Source: Thermoguttaceae bacterium
GTDB taxonomy: Bacteria; Planctomycetota; Planctomycetia; Pirellulales; Thermoguttaceae
NCBI GenBank assembly: GCA_028695865.1
Contig: JAQVID010000011.1
Span: 1 to 18,123 of the forward strand
Length of the DNA stretch: 18,123 bases
Direction of reading: 5' to 3'
Position numbers and translations under genes: made by a program. Under the pieces are notes generated by a model, which worked only from the letters and a program-made list of their open reading frames with translations, was not told where the DNA came from and did not search any database. Of this stretch, positions 16,241 through 18,123 are shown in pieces. Each line of letters starts with the position of its first letter. Position 1 is the first letter of the stretch.

Positions 16241-16583
16241 ACAACAGCGAACATCTTTGATATTGATGTTCAAAAGTACAATTTTAGATGAACGATAAAT
16301 ATGAAGTTTTCGGATATTTGTGTATCCATGCAATCTCTGCAATGACATTACCGGAAAGGGACGCCGGGAAAAGGGTAATGTCTGTATTGTTTCGGAGAGA
16401 ATGATTCTGTTCAACCTGTTTGGGATGGTATCGAACAATCTTGTCGATTGTATTCAAAATAAAACAGGTGTTTAATCTCTGCCCTTGACTTGGGAACGGT
16501 CCTTCGGAGTGAGTCGGTCGCTTCATATTGTTTTTTGGCCAGAGCCCCGAAGACGCCGTTTACAAAACACTTGGAGTGGAGCA

Positions 16584-16603
16584 GTAAACAGTTGTATGTT
16601 TAC
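16584..16603. promoter_or_regulatory. Operator-like dyad upstream of the TPR-protein gene
   Basis: gtaaaca (16584-16590) and tgtttac (16597-16603) are exact reverse complements separated by six bases, 66 bp before the start codon. The size and symmetry suit a dimeric repressor. No clear -35/-10 pair could be placed with confidence. Confidence 0.4.
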
Positions 16604-16669
16604 GCAAATTACACACTGATGGGATTATGTAGTTCAGACAATAAAAATTAACGTGCCAAGGAGTTTTTT

Positions 16670-18123
16670 ATGACGCTTATCATTCGTGTTCCAAGTAAAC
16701 TGGCGAAACGGACGGGACTTAATGATCTTCCCACGCTTCCGGCAGCAACGAACCCGCTTTGCGACTGGTCGGTTGGGTTTTTTGAGTACGGCCAAAGCGA
16801 GTATCTTCTGCTCGCAAATACAATGTCGCTTTACGTCGAGTTGATCAAGATCACGCCGACGGTGGCCGGCAATCTTGAACAGGCACTGTTCGATACAATA
16901 GAGCGGCTCTTTCGGGATACTCCGTACCAAGAGAATTTTGAAAAATTCATCCGGCCGCAGCGCGGTAATGTTGCCTATTCCAAGACACTTTCGCGCGTCG
17001 TAACGGGCAGATTGAACCGAATGGCTTTCGAGATCAGTTGTCGCCTGGATTATGAGATGTCGCTCGAAGAAATTAACGCTTCGATCAAACGAGAGATTTA
17101 TGAGGCCGTTCACGAATCAGGGAAAACTTACAATACTGCGGCGGAGGTTTTTACGCAGATTAACGAAAGTAAGCAGAAGGAGGAGGTCTGTGCAAAAAAA
17201 GTCACACCCTGTGACCAATCAAGCAAATCGGTGGCCGACGAGTCTTCGAATATTCTAAAGTTGGAGCCGCCCCAAAAAAATAAAGGAAAAAAGAAGCTAC
17301 CGCGTCCCAAGAAAAAAACGACATCTCATAAAGGGAATTTGTCAGACGGCGATCCCGATAGAAACGACGATTTTCCTGATATCGGCAAAGCACGCCGTGA
17401 GGGAGAGGCTGCGATGCGAAATTTGGCTAAAAATCTCAGCTCAGGAAAGTTTACGATAGACCATATCAAAGAATTACTTCAAGGTTACATGACAGGCGTG
17501 TTAGACGGCGTATCACAAGGCAAGCTGACGGCAGATGATTTGCTGGACGAAGTCGAAAGTATTGACGACCCGGAAGAGGCCAAAAGAATCATCCAAAAAG
17601 CACTCACACTCGACCCAAAATCAATTAGGGCGTATCATCTTCTTGCTCTTCACTGCGCCAATACCGTGGAGGAAATCAGAAAATATCTCGAAACCGGGGA
17701 AAGAATCGGTAACGAACTTTTCCCTGACGGAATGCAAGAACAATTTGACGGAAATCTGTGGTATTTGATGGAGGCACGACCCTATTTGTTACTCTTGAAT
17801 GATTTGGCAGTCTTTGAACACCGCTTTGAAAATGTGGACAAGGCGCGAACGATTTACGAAAAAATCTTGCGTCTTTCAGAAGGAGACAATCTCGGAATCC
17901 GATACAAAATGATTTTCCTTTTGATCGAGTTGAATCGGGATGCCGACGCGGAAAAACTCTATAAACATTACGACGAAAGAAGTGCTTCATGGCTTTATGC
18001 CCGGGCTCTCCTGGATTATCGTCAGGATGGACCAACGTCGAAAAATGCGCTCGCTTCGCTGAAAAAGGCAAAGAAGGAAAATCCGTATTTCGCAAAAATG
18101 TGTGGTAGTACCGCCGAGTTCAA
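16670..18123 (+). CDS. DUF6933-like domain fused to an ST7-like TPR domain, C-terminus cut by window edge
   Basis: 484 complete codons, open to the right edge. Start: AAGGAG at 16658-16663, six bases before ATG. Residues 1-150 resemble DUF6933: LIIRVPSKLAKR at the start, then CDWSVGFFEYGQSEYLLLAN (31-50) and a conserved-looking SLYVELI. Residues about 165-235 form a Lys/Pro-rich, disordered linker (KNKGKKKLPRPKKK). Residues about 295-484 form helical repeats in the style of ST7/TPR proteins: EARPYLLLLNDLA (368-380), ENVDKARTIYEKILRL (387-402), GDNLGIRYKMIFLLIEL (405-421), and SASWLYARALLDYR (438-451). No signal peptide or membrane segment is seen, so it is probably cytoplasmic. The function of both domains is unknown; the basic linker might contact nucleic acid. 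Family naming is from memory of signature phrases, moderately sure for the TPR half, less so for DUF6933. Confidence 0.88.
   Translation, partial: MTLIIRVPSKLAKRTGLNDLPTLPAATNPLCDWSVGFFEYGQSEYLLLANTMSLYVELIKITPTVAGNLEQALFDTIERLFRDTPYQENFEKFIRPQRGNVAYSKTLSRVVTGRLNRMAFEISCRLDYEMSLEEINASIKREIYEAVHESGKTYNTAAEVFTQINESKQKEEVCAKKVTPCDQSSKSVADESSNILKLEPPQKNKGKKKLPRPKKKTTSHKGNLSDGDPDRNDDFPDIGKARREGEAAMRNLAKNLSSGKFTIDHIKELLQGYMTGVLDGVSQGKLTADDLLDEVESIDDPEEAKRIIQKALTLDPKSIRAYHLLALHCANTVEEIRKYLETGERIGNELFPDGMQEQFDGNLWYLMEARPYLLLLNDLAVFEHRFENVDKARTIYEKILRLSEGDNLGIRYKMIFLLIELNRDADAEKLYKHYDERSASWLYARALLDYRQDGPTSKNALASLKKAKKENPYFAKMCGSTAEF

Larger units (their letters stand above)
16182..16669. other. Gene-free region between the ADP-ribosylglycohydrolase and TPR-protein genes
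   Basis: 488 bp. Only short open frames without ribosome sites or recognisable products. It contains a weak hairpin (16215-16235) and an operator-like dyad (16584-16603). Confidence 0.55.

Noticed and set aside
16284..16526. Minus-strand open frame of 80 codons and a 38-codon plus-strand frame at about 16288
   Set aside because: Neither has a ribosome site or recognisable sequence; the region reads as intergenic.

Overview
The window looks like a chromosomal accessory region (defence-island type) of an uncultured bacterium with mid-range GC content. The taxon cannot be fixed from this sequence. A long cytoplasmic BspA-type leucine-rich repeat protein, an ST7-like TPR protein, an ADP-ribosylglycohydrolase and repeat-rich intergenic DNA would suit a host-associated or anaerobic lineage such as a PVC-group or similar gut bacterium, but this is a weak inference. 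No tRNA, rRNA or CRISPR array was found.

Left half (1-10455, minus strand): three very large genes form one tight operon. In transcription order they are a 1013-residue protein of unrecognised family (10455-7414), a 960-residue SNF2-type SF2 ATPase (7421-4539, overlapping the first gene by 8 bp), and a DEAD/DEAH helicase of the DUF1998-containing type with several zinc clusters (starting at 4526, 12 bp after the previous stop, and running off the left edge after 1508 codons). One SNF2-like and one DUF1998-type helicase together with a large unknown protein is a combination characteristic of anti-phage systems related to DISARM, Druantia and Dpd. It lacks the usual methyltransferase or phospholipase D genes within view. 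This is the best candidate for an undescribed system here.

Middle (10456-13536): directly upstream of the operon lies a decayed IS3-family transposase relic, frameshifted and with altered catalytic residues. Next is a 659-residue BspA-like LRR protein (12900-10921) with about 20 repeats and three identical-type interruptions. It is followed by a 636-bp gene-free stretch carrying a duplicated 35-bp palindromic REP-like element.

Right part (13537-18123): dinB (DNA polymerase IV, minus strand) diverges from an ADP-ribosylglycohydrolase gene (plus strand). The 581-bp intergenic region between them holds nested palindromes and four perfect 12-bp tandem repeats, each containing TATAAT, which is a plausible length-variable promoter. 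After a 488-bp gap with an operator-like dyad comes a plus-strand gene for a DUF6933-like plus TPR fusion protein that runs off the right edge. The operon genes are expected to act together on invading DNA. The LRR, dinB, ADP-ribosylglycohydrolase and TPR genes appear to be independent units.
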